From an uncultured Flavobacteriaceae bacterium (GTDB taxonomy: Bacteria > Bacteroidota > Bacteroidia > Flavobacteriales > Flavobacteriaceae), in the NCBI GenBank assembly GCA_947500445.1, contig CANMSB010000003.1, positions 248,001 through 312,000 on the forward strand: DNA of 64,000 nt, given 5' to 3'. A program made the position numbers and the translations under genes. Of this stretch, positions 47,219 through 57,300 are shown piece by piece (the first letter of the stretch is position 1; every line of letters starts with the position of its first letter). The notes below the pieces were generated by a model. That model saw only the letters and a program-made list of their open reading frames with translations. It had not been told where the DNA came from and made no database searches.

Positions 47219-48811
47219 TTAGTATTCTATTGTTTTTTCCCCAAATAAGCGTTCACCTACTATTCCTAGTTCCTTACATTTATCAATAAGTTTATTTGAT
47301 TCTATAATAGGCTTAGATTCATCTGTATACTTAATTGAACTAATAAACTCTAACCAAGGCTCAAGTCCCATTGCATATACAAATACGTTTTTAGGTTTAA
47401 ATATTTCTATTAAGCTATTTCCTTGATTAAAATCAGAACCTGCTAATCTACGTGACTGATCTTGTTCTCTTGGCAAGGGTTCTGACAATAATGGGCCATA
47501 TAACCATGATAAGGGTGCTCCGTCACACTCCATCCCTAAGAAAAGAACATCAATGTCGCCAACTATACGTTGTATTCTTTCATAAAGCTTAGGCTCTATG
47601 TTTCGAGAGTCTGCAACAAATATGACTCTAAATTTGTTATGAAGGGATACATGAAAACATAGTTTGCTTCTGACATCCAAATCCGAATGCTCTCCTAAAA
47701 AAGGTAAACCGGTAATTACACATTTTTCTAAATTAATGGTTTGCATATCGTCAAGCTCAATGATATTATTAAAACCAATATTTTCAAACAACAATCTTAA
47801 AGATGGATCTTGTAAATTTCCTTTCCCACTGCTAGGGACTACTATAGTCTTGATTGAATGACGTAATTGTAATAATGTTTCTAACAAAACATGGTCTTGA
47901 TGATTATGCGTAATCAAAACATAATCTATCTCCTCTGGAAGATCACTTATTGTATATCTATTAACATCTGAATCATAGCCGTCATAACTAATTACTGGAT
48001 CTACTAGAATTGAAATTTCCTTTGTTTCAACTAAAACGCAAGCATGCCCAAAATATCGTGTCCGAATACCATCTCCCAAATAAGGCTGATATTTTTTTGG
48101 GGGCTCTTCCGTAAAGAAAGTGCTAAAAAGTTCTTCCTGATGGGGTTTAATATCTAGTATTTTTTTTATTTCTTTATAATCTCCCGCTTGACGTTTCATT
48201 TTAAATAAATCATCAATTACACTTTTCCTAAAAGGAATATCCAAATGGATCAAATTATCATCGTCTAATCTAGGCGTACTAAGGCAAAAAGATCTGGAAG
48301 TGTCTGACTCTACCAATTGAAGAGAAATAGATTGTGCAGTTTCATCATAAAACTCACTCCTAAATAATAAAGATTCAAAAAATCTATAATTTGGTTGATT
48401 GTTTAAATCATAATATAATTCTACCAAGCCTTTTAATATATTAGGTACTTTTTGATATAAAGAATCCAATGAAAAACCTTTAGCCTCTTTTTTAAGTAAA
48501 GTATTTAAATCACTAATTGCATCGTATAAAGCTAACATGTTTGCTCTCTTACTTAACGTATTATCATATAATTCTTTAATTTCTTCAACTCTACCTCCAG
48601 CATAATCGATGAAAGGTCCTCCTAACATTTTTGGGTTCTTTACCGCAGCTGCATGAATTTTTGGGTTTTTAATATAAGACTCCATAATCTTCAAATGTCT
48701 TTCTTTAATATTCATTGCTGATGTAGCCGGTGATACAATATGCGACCAAGCGTACCATCTATCTGCCAAAGCTTCTAAGGCTACATTTAATTTTAAATAC
48801 ATTTTATCCAT
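47219..48811 (-). CDS. CmlA-like diiron beta-hydroxylase (MBL fold) acting on NRPS-bound amino acid
   Basis: 530-aa protein with a family-specific N-terminal domain (about 1-240) and a C-terminal metallo-beta-lactamase fold. The closest family I recall is CmlA of chloramphenicol biosynthesis (about 532 aa), an O2-dependent diiron enzyme that beta-hydroxylates a carrier-bound amino acid. The metal motif THNHQDH gives H302, H304, D306, H307, with E374 (LPFLGEH) and D401 (FVADSRN). These lie 2-3 residues from the CmlA ligands I remember (H305, H307, D309, H310, E377, D403). I find no His for the remembered H480; the matching stretch reads VYAMG. Co-directional with the aminotransferase gene 45 bp upstream. 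It would add a beta-OH to one amino acid of a flanking NRPS product; which line it serves is unknown. A hydrolytic MBL protein is less likely given length and ligand spacing. Confidence 0.8.
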   Translation of the reverse strand: MDKMYLKLNVALEALADRWYAWSHIVSPATSAMNIKERHLKIMESYIKNPKIHAAAVKNPKMLGGPFIDYAGGRVEEIKELYDNTLSKRANMLALYDAISDLNTLLKKEAKGFSLDSLYQKVPNILKGLVELYYDLNNQPNYRFFESLLFRSEFYDETAQSISLQLVESDTSRSFCLSTPRLDDDNLIHLDIPFRKSVIDDLFKMKRQAGDYKEIKKILDIKPHQEELFSTFFTEEPPKKYQPYLGDGIRTRYFGHACVLVETKEISILVDPVISYDGYDSDVNRYTISDLPEEIDYVLITHNHQDHVLLETLLQLRHSIKTIVVPSSGKGNLQDPSLRLLFENIGFNNIIELDDMQTINLEKCVITGLPFLGEHSDLDVRSKLCFHVSLHNKFRVIFVADSRNIEPKLYERIQRIVGDIDVLFLGMECDGAPLSWLYGPLLSEPLPREQDQSRRLAGSDFNQGNSLIEIFKPKNVFVYAMGLEPWLEFISSIKYTDESKPIIESNKLIDKCKELGIVGERLFGEKTIEY

Positions 48812-48856
48812 AATAGTTAAACTAAATTGTTATTTTAATTTTTTTATCGACTTTAC

Positions 48857-50227
48857 TCAATAGACTTTAAGTTCTTCAAATTGCCACATAGACTCCTCAG
48901 TAGACAACCTCATTATTCCTTTGGCTCTATCTGTAATTTTGTGGGTAGTAATTAAGAGTGGAATTATGTGCATAACATTGTAATAAAGGCCACGAACTTC
49001 GAACAAAAGTCCTCGTTGAAAACATGACGCCCTTATCGTCTTAAGAAACTGTGAGTAGGGACGCTTCGAAAACTTATCAAGAACAAATTCAACCCCAATC
49101 ATCATTCCACGGGCTCGAACATCACCGATGAAAGGAGGCTGATCCTTTAGTTTCTCCAATTTTTCAAAAAGGTAACTGCTAATATCAGAAATATGCTTTA
49201 TAATATTGTACTTTTCTATAAAACTAAAAGCACCTCTGGCGACTACAATACTTACTTGATTTCCCCTAAATGTATCGATATGGGCTCCAGATGTCCACGC
49301 CTCAATATCTTTTCTATATATTAACCCTGATAATGGAAATCCGATACCACCAAACTCTTCTGAAAAAGTAATAATGTTTGGAATTGCCTCGGTATTCATA
49401 AATTCTAAGAAAGAAGCAGCTCTTAAAAAATCACTTTGAATCTCATCGAAAATCACTACAATTTTTTTAGGGTATACTTCCTTTGGTAACATATTTCGAC
49501 CTTCTCCTTGTAATGGTTCAATAATTATAGCGGCCGGGGTTTTTATTCCTGAATGTAAATTTTCCTGAAGCCGTTCAAAGTGTTTCACACAATCAATATC
49601 AAATGAATTAGCCTCTTTATCAAAAGGACAACGATAACAATAACCATAAGGAACAAAATGTACATCAGGAATCAATAAGGTTATTCTACCCATAAATGCA
49701 GTGTCAGAGCTCACGGCATGAGCCCCCGACGTCATACCATAATAACCACCTGAAAAGGCTAAAACTCCACTCCTGCCAATTTTAATTTTTGCTAATTTTA
49801 TGACTGTTTCAACAGCATCGGAGCCAGTTGGTCCTCCAAAAACAATTTTATATTGAGACTGTATTTCATTTGGCAAGTGTGCCAAAATTTCTACTATTAA
49901 GTTCACCTTATTATCGGTAGGGAAACCTAGGGCATGTATTAATTCTTTATGTTGAGATGAAACGTACTCAAACACATGTTGTTCATTACAATGACCTACA
50001 TTGAGCACGTCACAACCACTAAAAGAGTCTATAAAATGATTACCGTCAACATCTTTTATAATACTCCCTTTTGGGCGTTTTATTGAAATGGGCATATTTT
50101 TTAGGTAAGAAAAAATGCGGCCTTCTATTTTCTGCTGAAAAGAAAGCAAAATTATTGATTTACACCCTAGAACTTGAGGGGTACTGATGTTTGCTTGTTC
50201 CGATAAATGAAATTTACTTAAGTTCAT
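48857..50227 (-). CDS. Class-III aminotransferase homologue lacking the PLP lysine
   Basis: 456-aa protein of the PLP fold-type I, class-III aminotransferase family, most like diaminobutyrate/NRPS-associated aminotransferases (GPTGSDAVETVIKLAK, the CYRCPF insert at 197-202, IIIEPLQGEG, FDEIQ with D261). The usual SKxxGG motif reads SEEFGG, so the lysine that forms the Schiff base is E290. Nearby signatures are also altered: the usual HG of the YHGMT motif is YG (G161-Y162-Y163-G164), the FGRTG segment is FLRAA, and about ten residues before FDEIQ seem deleted. The frame is otherwise intact, so it is either a retained non-catalytic homologue or an enzyme recently inactivated. First gene of a minus-strand pair with the hydroxylase; a strong dyad lies about 90 bp upstream of its start. 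Confidence 0.82.
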   Translation of the reverse strand: MNLSKFHLSEQANISTPQVLGCKSIILLSFQQKIEGRIFSYLKNMPISIKRPKGSIIKDVDGNHFIDSFSGCDVLNVGHCNEQHVFEYVSSQHKELIHALGFPTDNKVNLIVEILAHLPNEIQSQYKIVFGGPTGSDAVETVIKLAKIKIGRSGVLAFSGGYYGMTSGAHAVSSDTAFMGRITLLIPDVHFVPYGYCYRCPFDKEANSFDIDCVKHFERLQENLHSGIKTPAAIIIEPLQGEGRNMLPKEVYPKKIVVIFDEIQSDFLRAASFLEFMNTEAIPNIITFSEEFGGIGFPLSGLIYRKDIEAWTSGAHIDTFRGNQVSIVVARGAFSFIEKYNIIKHISDISSYLFEKLEKLKDQPPFIGDVRARGMMIGVEFVLDKFSKRPYSQFLKTIRASCFQRGLLFEVRGLYYNVMHIIPLLITTHKITDRAKGIMRLSTEESMWQFEELKVY

Positions 50228-50313
50228 ATCTCATTTTTTAATAACAATGCCAAAAAAGAATGTTCTGTATTGAACATCTTAAATTTCTAAAATTGTGATT
50301 AAAAATATATGGC

Positions 50314-50336
50314 AATTACACTCTTTGAGTGTAATT
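50314..50336. promoter_or_regulatory. 10-bp perfect dyad upstream of the aminotransferase/hydroxylase operon
   Basis: AATTACACTC (50314-50323) and GAGTGTAATT (50327-50336) are perfect complements with a 3-nt centre, 87 bp upstream of the aminotransferase start. The compact symmetry is typical of a dimeric regulator's operator. The NarL-type regulator at 45054 is a candidate, as inference. Confidence 0.5.
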
Positions 50337-50606
50337 AATCGTTTATAATAATATAAGGTTAGCAAAACAATACATATGGGTGATAACCCTCTTTATGTTG
50401 GTATTTAAAGACATCTAAAAAAAGCGATGGTAAAACTTTCCGGTTTAACGGGAGGAAGTCACTAGTAAGTTTTTAAAAACACCTCTTCTCTGCTAAAACC
50501 CACAAAGCTCTTTTCAAGTTCGGAGCATGAAGGAAAATTTCACGTAACGTCAAACTCATTATTATAGGGGTAATTTTAATCGGACTGTAAGCAGAAACAC
50601 TTTGTA

Positions 50607-50637
50607 ATAAAAAAGCCTTGTCAATTTAGTGACAAGG
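50607..50637 (-). terminator. Orphan intrinsic terminator on the minus strand
   Basis: On the minus strand, CCTTGTCA and TGACAAGG form an 8-bp stem with a 6-nt loop, followed by a run of T. No minus-strand gene lies to its right before 51375, so it may terminate antisense transcription or be left over from a lost gene. Confidence 0.5.
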
Positions 50638-51375
50638 TTCTGACAAATTTGTGAACTCAGTAAGATAAAGTTCGAACTTTTTGAATGAAAACATTCTATT
50701 AACTATCTCTTTATAAATAAGTTATATGTCGAGAGTCAATAAGCCGATGTGGTGATTCTGGTTTTTGATTAATTTTATAAGCAGACCATTATTTTTATCA
50801 ATTTCCTTGCTTTTAGATGGAAAAATATTCCCCCTCTACCTATTCTTGGAAAATTTCTCCATACCCTGATCAATTATACCTATTTATATTTTTAGAGGTA
50901 TCTACAAAGAAAGGAGCCTAATTACTAGATGAATTTCCTGTGATTAAGAAATGGTTTCAAATTCAAAGGCATCTTCTGCGAAAGAAATAAAAATTGAGTG
51001 TTAACACCTATGGTTGATGGCCCCATATGTATATATTTTTAAATGGTTAGTAACATCATAGGGTTTTGAGCCTGATTTGAGACCGATAAGATTTTTAATA
51101 ATATTACTTGATAGGACTACCCATTTAGTTCTCAAGGCGCTGATTTTTGGGTATAATTTTGATGAACGAAAATTCGGTGATTCTATGAAATCTTCAGGTA
51201 TTGTTATCGCTAGGACGATATATAAATTAGACTCCGATACTTACATGGGCAGCCCTGTTATTTGATGTAGAAATTCCGTTTCTCTCGCTAACTATTGTAT
51301 CAAATCCGATGTGATTTTGCGAACATGAGAGATTTATCTCCTTGGGATATTATAATCTAATGCTAAAATTATTAC

Positions 51376-54300
51376 ATGTCAAAGCAAAGCCAGTTTCAAA
51401 CATATTCGAAAACGTTAGTATCGGTATTGGATAGTCATTTAACCCGAAGACCTGACCAAGTTTTGTACAGGTTTTTGCGGAACGGGGAGGAAGAAAGTGA
51501 TTCCAGGACATATTTACAGTTATATGACAGGTCTAGAGTTATTGCCTTTCATATATTGGAAAACGCTGTCCCTGGCGATAGAGTATTGCTTTTGTATCCT
51601 TCGGGACTAGAGTTCGTAGATGCTTTTTTCGGTTGCTTGTTGGCCGGGGTCATCGCAGTTCCCGTATTTCCCCCAAGTGGAAAAAGAAGACTTGAAAGAT
51701 TGGAGAAAATAGTTTTAGACTGTGACGCTAAATTGATATTGACTACATCTGTTTTACATACCAAGACCAAAGATTGGTTCAATAATGAGGCGTTTTCCGA
51801 GGTAGCATGGCTTTCTTCAGATAAATTGGAGGCCATAGCGGATAAAACTTTTCCCGTTATCACTCCCGATACGATTGCTTTTTTACAATATACTTCTGGT
51901 TCTACCGGAGACCCGAAGGGTGTTGTTATAAAGCATTCCAATCTAATCCATAACAGTAAATTAATTCAAAAGTCATTTGGGCATACCCTAAAATCAAAAG
52001 TTGTGGGTTGGCTTCCTATCTATCACGATATGGGACTCATAGGAAATATGCTCCAGCCATTTTTTGTAGGTTTTGAATGTATCTTAATGCCTCCTATCGC
52101 CTTTATTCAAAAGCCAATTCGTTGGTTGCGGGCCATATCGATATACGGTGCCACTACTAGCGGCGGGCCAAACTTTGCATATGATTTATGTGTTGGCCAA
52201 ATTAAGGAGGAGGATTTAAAAGGACTCGACCTTAGTTCCTTGGAAGTGGCTTTTAATGGGTCCGAGCCCATACGGCCACGTACGGTACATGGATTTTCCG
52301 AACGTTTTGCACCATATGGTTTCCGTAAATCGGCAATGTTTCCTTGTTACGGTATGGCGGAGACAACTTTGATCGTAAGCGGGAACAGGTTTAATACACC
52401 TCCCACAGAACTTACGATAGATAGGGAGGATTTTCTTTTGGGCCGGGCAACAACTACCGATTCGACCGATCTCGATACTGACCATATGTCCTTTATCGGC
52501 AACGGACCTGTATTGGACGGTCTGAAGGTAAAGATCGTGCATCCACAAACCCATACCGTATGTAAAAAAGGGGTTGAGGGAGAGATATGGGTCAGCGGTC
52601 CGAGTGTTACCAAGGGGTATTGGAACAACAAAGACCTTTCCGAAGAGGTTTTTTCTGCGTATACCAAGTATGCAAACACAAAAGTCAATAAAAACCATGG
52701 GCCCTATTTGCGAACAGGTGATATGGGTTTTTTACACAATAGAGAACTTTTTATTTCAGGACGTTTAAAAGAAATGTTCATCATCAACGGTGCAAATTAT
52801 TATCCACAGGATATCGAGCGTACCGTACAGGTGTCACACCACGATTTACAAGAAAATGCAGGAGCGGTCTTCAGTGTTGATTACAATGGTGAGCCCAGGT
52901 TAGTCGTAGTTCAGGAGATAAAAAGAACCAGTTTGCGCACTTTCAAATCAAATGCACTTATCCCTTTAATATGTAAAGCTATAATGGAAGCGCACGAACT
53001 GGCTGTTCATAGCATTGTATTGGTTAGTCCTGGTCGTATTCCTAAAACTTCAAGCGGTAAAATAAAGCGGGTACTATGTAAAAGGAACTATGAAGAAAAC
53101 TCTTTAACGGGACCACTTCATACATGGAAGGTAGGGGATACATTGGATGTCGACGACTCGGACAAACCGAAAGATGAAATCGAATTTGATAAAAATGACC
53201 TTTCGGTCTGGATACGGAACAAAATAGCGGTCAAACTGTGTATGCCCCTTGATAAAATAGCGTATAACACACCGTTTTCGGGTTTGGGCGTTAGCTCTAT
53301 TCATGCTGTCCAGTTGGCTGGAGAGCTGGGCGATTACCTAGGTAGGGAGGTTTCCCCGACTTCGCTCTTTGATTATCCGGATATTATCAGTTTGTCGACT
53401 TACCTATTGGGAGAAGAAAAAAGTGTAATGCCAAACCGTGGCGAACCTCAAAATAATAATGGACCGATAGCCGTTATCAGTATGGCCTGCCGTTTTCCCG
53501 GGGCGAATACCCCTGAAGAGTTTTGGGATAATCTGATAAATGGAATCGACTCAATATCCGAAGTGCCCAGCACGCGTTGGGATATCGATGATTTTTATAG
53601 CGAGGTACCCGATATCAATAAAATGAATTCTCGTTTTGGAGGGTTCCTCTCCGATTTGGACAAGTTTGACGCCGATTTTTTTAACATTTCAGACCGTGAA
53701 GCCAAGTACATGGACCCCCAACAACGCTTGCTGCTTGAACTCAGTCATGAGTTGTTGGAGCGTGGGGGGTACAGGCCCTCTAGTTTGAGAGGGGGCAATA
53801 TCGGTATATTTCTGGGCATTAGTCAAAGCAATTATAGCGATCTTCTTAAATTATCTAATCAAAATGTCTATTCGGGTATTGGTGGAGCGCTGAGTATCGC
53901 TGCCAACCGCTTGTCGTTTTATTATGACTTTAAAGGACCAAGTATCGCCATAGACACTGCGTGTTCCTCCTCATTGGTGAGTTTACATATGGCCGTACAG
54001 AGTATTCGCAATGGAGAAAGCGATATGGCGTTGGCCGGTGGGGTGAATGCTATCCTTACGCCTCAAGCTTCTATTGCGTTCTCTCAAGCGGGAATGTTAT
54101 CTGTTGATGGAAAATGTAAAACCTTTGACAATGATGCCAATGGTTATGTAAGAAGTGAAGGCTGCGGACTTGTCCTATTAAAACCTTTGGACAAGGCCAT
54201 GGAAGATGGAGATACAGTTCTTGGTGTCATCAAAGGTTCGGCCGTAAACCAAGACGGTTATAGCAATGGTATTACGGCGCCTAATGGGATTTCGCAACAG

Positions 54301-57300
54301 ATGGTAATAAAGGAAGCCCTAAACGCATCACGAATGTCCCCTGAAAAGATAAGTTATGTGGAGGCCCATGGCACGGGTACTCCTTTAGGGGACCCTATTG
54401 AAATTAACGCATTACAAAATGCATATCGAACGGGGAATACCCGATCTTCGACACTGATGGTGGGATCGGTAAAGGCGAATATTGGCCATTTAGAGTCTGC
54501 GGCAGGGATTGCCGGCTTCATTAAAGTGTTGCTTTGTATGAAATACGGGCAAATTCCAAATCAGCTACATCTAAAAGAGCTCAACCATCATATCTTATGG
54601 GATACGATTAATATCAAAATTCCAACAGCACCCACTCCATGGCCGACCGGGAACGGTCGATCTCGGACAGCAGGTATCAGTTCTTTTGGATTTGGAGGGG
54701 TAAATGCCCATATAATCTTAGAAAGCCAAGTAGTTGGTTCAGTCCCTAAAACCGAACAGGGTACAATAAAATCAAGATTCAATCTGCTTCCGTTCTCGGC
54801 CAAAAATCAATGGTCGTTAAAAAATCAGTTAAAGGCCTATGAGCGTTTTGTCGTTCAAAATCCCGCATTGGGCATTGCCGATCTCGCATATAACCTGGCC
54901 ACAACTCGAGAGCATTATCAATATAGGGAAGTACTGCTCTTGGAGGACAACGCCGATATGAAAGATGAGTTGATCAATGCCGCTGCCAATATAAAGCAGG
55001 ATACAACTCGCCAAAAAATTATAAAGGCAGCATTCATGTTCACGGGCCAGGGTTCTCAATATACAGGAATGGGAGCAGTACTTTATCGATCCAATTACGA
55101 GTTTAAAAAGGTAGTCGATGAATGTGTGTTCCTTTTTAGACCATTATTAAAGTATAACCTCCTTGAAGTAATTTTTGATGGCAGCGAATCGAATATTAAA
55201 CATGTCCATCAAACAGAATATACGCAACCGGCCATTTTCACGATTGAATATGCCCTTGCCAAATTGTGGTTGAGTTGGGGTATTCGCCCCACGGCCTTAA
55301 TCGGCCATAGTATCGGGGAAATCACGGCGGCTTGTGTTAGCGGGGTGTTATCGCTTTCCGATGCGATCAAATTGGTTGCATTAAGAGGAGCTTTAATGCA
55401 ACAACTTCCAGAAGGAGGTACAATGGTTTCTTTACAATGTGATTCTAATACTGCAATCAAAGCACTGGAGGGATATGAAAAATCTGTAGCTATTGCGGCA
55501 ATCAATGCTCCTCACCAAACAATAATCTCAGGAGATAAAAATCATGTCAAGGCAATATGTGACAATTTGAACTTGCAAAACATCAAACATAAATATTTGC
55601 AGGTATCACATGCATTTCACTCTCCTTTAATGAACCCCATATTAGATGAATTCAGGCAGCATGTCGAAAAGATATCTTTTAATTCCCCTCGGTTTCCGAT
55701 TATAAGTAACCTCACGGGCGAATTGGCCGGGAGTGCCATTTCCACGCCCGATTATTGGGTAAACCATATTGGGGGCACAGTTTTATTTGACAAAGGGATG
55801 GATTCACTGATGGACATGGGCATCAATATGTTCATTGAAGTGGGTCCCCAACCTGTACTCAGTAGTATGGTAGGGGCATATGCAGGTAACAAAGAAGGGA
55901 TTTCATGGTTGATTTCATTGCGAAAGGGGTTTAACGATTCTAAAACGATTTTTGATAACTTGGGCAAATATTTTACTGCTGGAGGAGAGATCGACTGGGA
56001 AGGTTTTTACAAAGGTGTCAATGGCACTAAAATCGATCTGCCCACTTATCGGTTTCAAAGGAAAAAGCACTGGCTTCCCATAGACAATCTTGGCCCACGT
56101 AGCGAAAAAGATACCGGTCATCCGATTTTGGGCCCACAGTTGGTTACGGCAGGCGGCGATAGGATATTTGAATCGCACATGGATCCCGATGTGATCCATT
56201 ATCTAAAGGATTATAAAGTTTTTGAAAAAACGGTAGCTCCGAGCGCTTTTTTTATAGAATCGGTACTAGAGGCGGTTACTTATATCGAGCCCAATGATTA
56301 CCAAATTGAAGAACTGGATGTTCTACAACCAATGGTGTTCGATAAAAACGGCAGAATACTTCAGTTGATCATACACCCGGAGGAACAGGACGGACTGAAC
56401 TTTTCTATTTACAGTCGCGATAGTCTTCTGGCAGAAGGGGAGTGGCTTAGACATGTAAGCGGTAAATTGACCATAGCACGATCGGTTCCAGCCGATGTAA
56501 TTGATCTAGAATCAACAGTCCAACAGGCACAAGTTCTTGATATTGACACATTCTACAAGAGTTTGTTTGCCATTGGATTGGACTATGGGCCATCATTCAG
56601 GGGTATTAAAAATGCTTATAAAACCAGAGATTCGGTTATAGCATACGTTAGCTTGGGCGAGGATGTAATCTCTTCAAAGTTCGATACTTATAAAATTCAT
56701 CCCGTTTTACTCGAAAGTACGTTACCAATAGCGGGCCTACTATTTGATTTCAAAGGGTCGAACGACCTCTATTCGCCCGCCTCTTTTGAAGGTCTGTCCA
56801 TACGACAAACCGGATCAAGGGAAGCCTGGGTCATTGTAAAACAAGTTGATCAGAGTACTATAAACGAGAATACCTTTAGCGCGTCCGTTGAAATCAGGGA
56901 TGCCTCCGGCCATATTGTTTGTTCCATTCTCAAGGTCACTTTCAAAAAAGTTGAAATATCGGAGATCATCAAACGATCCGATGATATTAGGGCAGACTGG
57001 TTATACGAGACCAACTGGAAGGTCCTGGAAGGAGTTGACAAGGAAGGCGCCGGCACAATCGGAGGGCATACGGTAATAATAAACCCCCAAGACGAAAAAT
57101 TCAATAGCACCATTGATAGAAGGGACATCAATAAAAATAATTGGATGTCCGAACTAACAAAATGGGAAGATCTTATCCAATATCGGCATTTAGGCGATGT
57201 TGTCAACCTGGTAGTCCTTTGGCCCGAGGTTTGGGACAGTTCTATTACCGTCAATGGTCAAGCAAAAAAGAATGCGGAACAAGGATTGATCCAGTTACAG

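Larger units (their letters stand above)
50228..51375. other. 1.1-kb AT-rich spacer between divergent genes
   Basis: Separates the minus-strand aminotransferase gene from the plus-strand lipopeptide synthase and should hold both promoters. It contains the dyad at 50314-50336 and a minus-strand terminator-like hairpin at 50607-50637. A TAATTTTG at 51154-51161 fits the Bacteroidota -7 box but has no convincing partner and is 215 bp from the start, so it is only suggestive. A 28-codon minus-strand frame ending near 50470 looks protein-like but is too short to call. The rest shows no gene, tRNA or rRNA. Confidence 0.5.

Noticed and set aside
51077-51265. 62-codon plus-strand frame
   Set aside because: No recognisable features, and it lies in the promoter region of the lipopeptide synthase.
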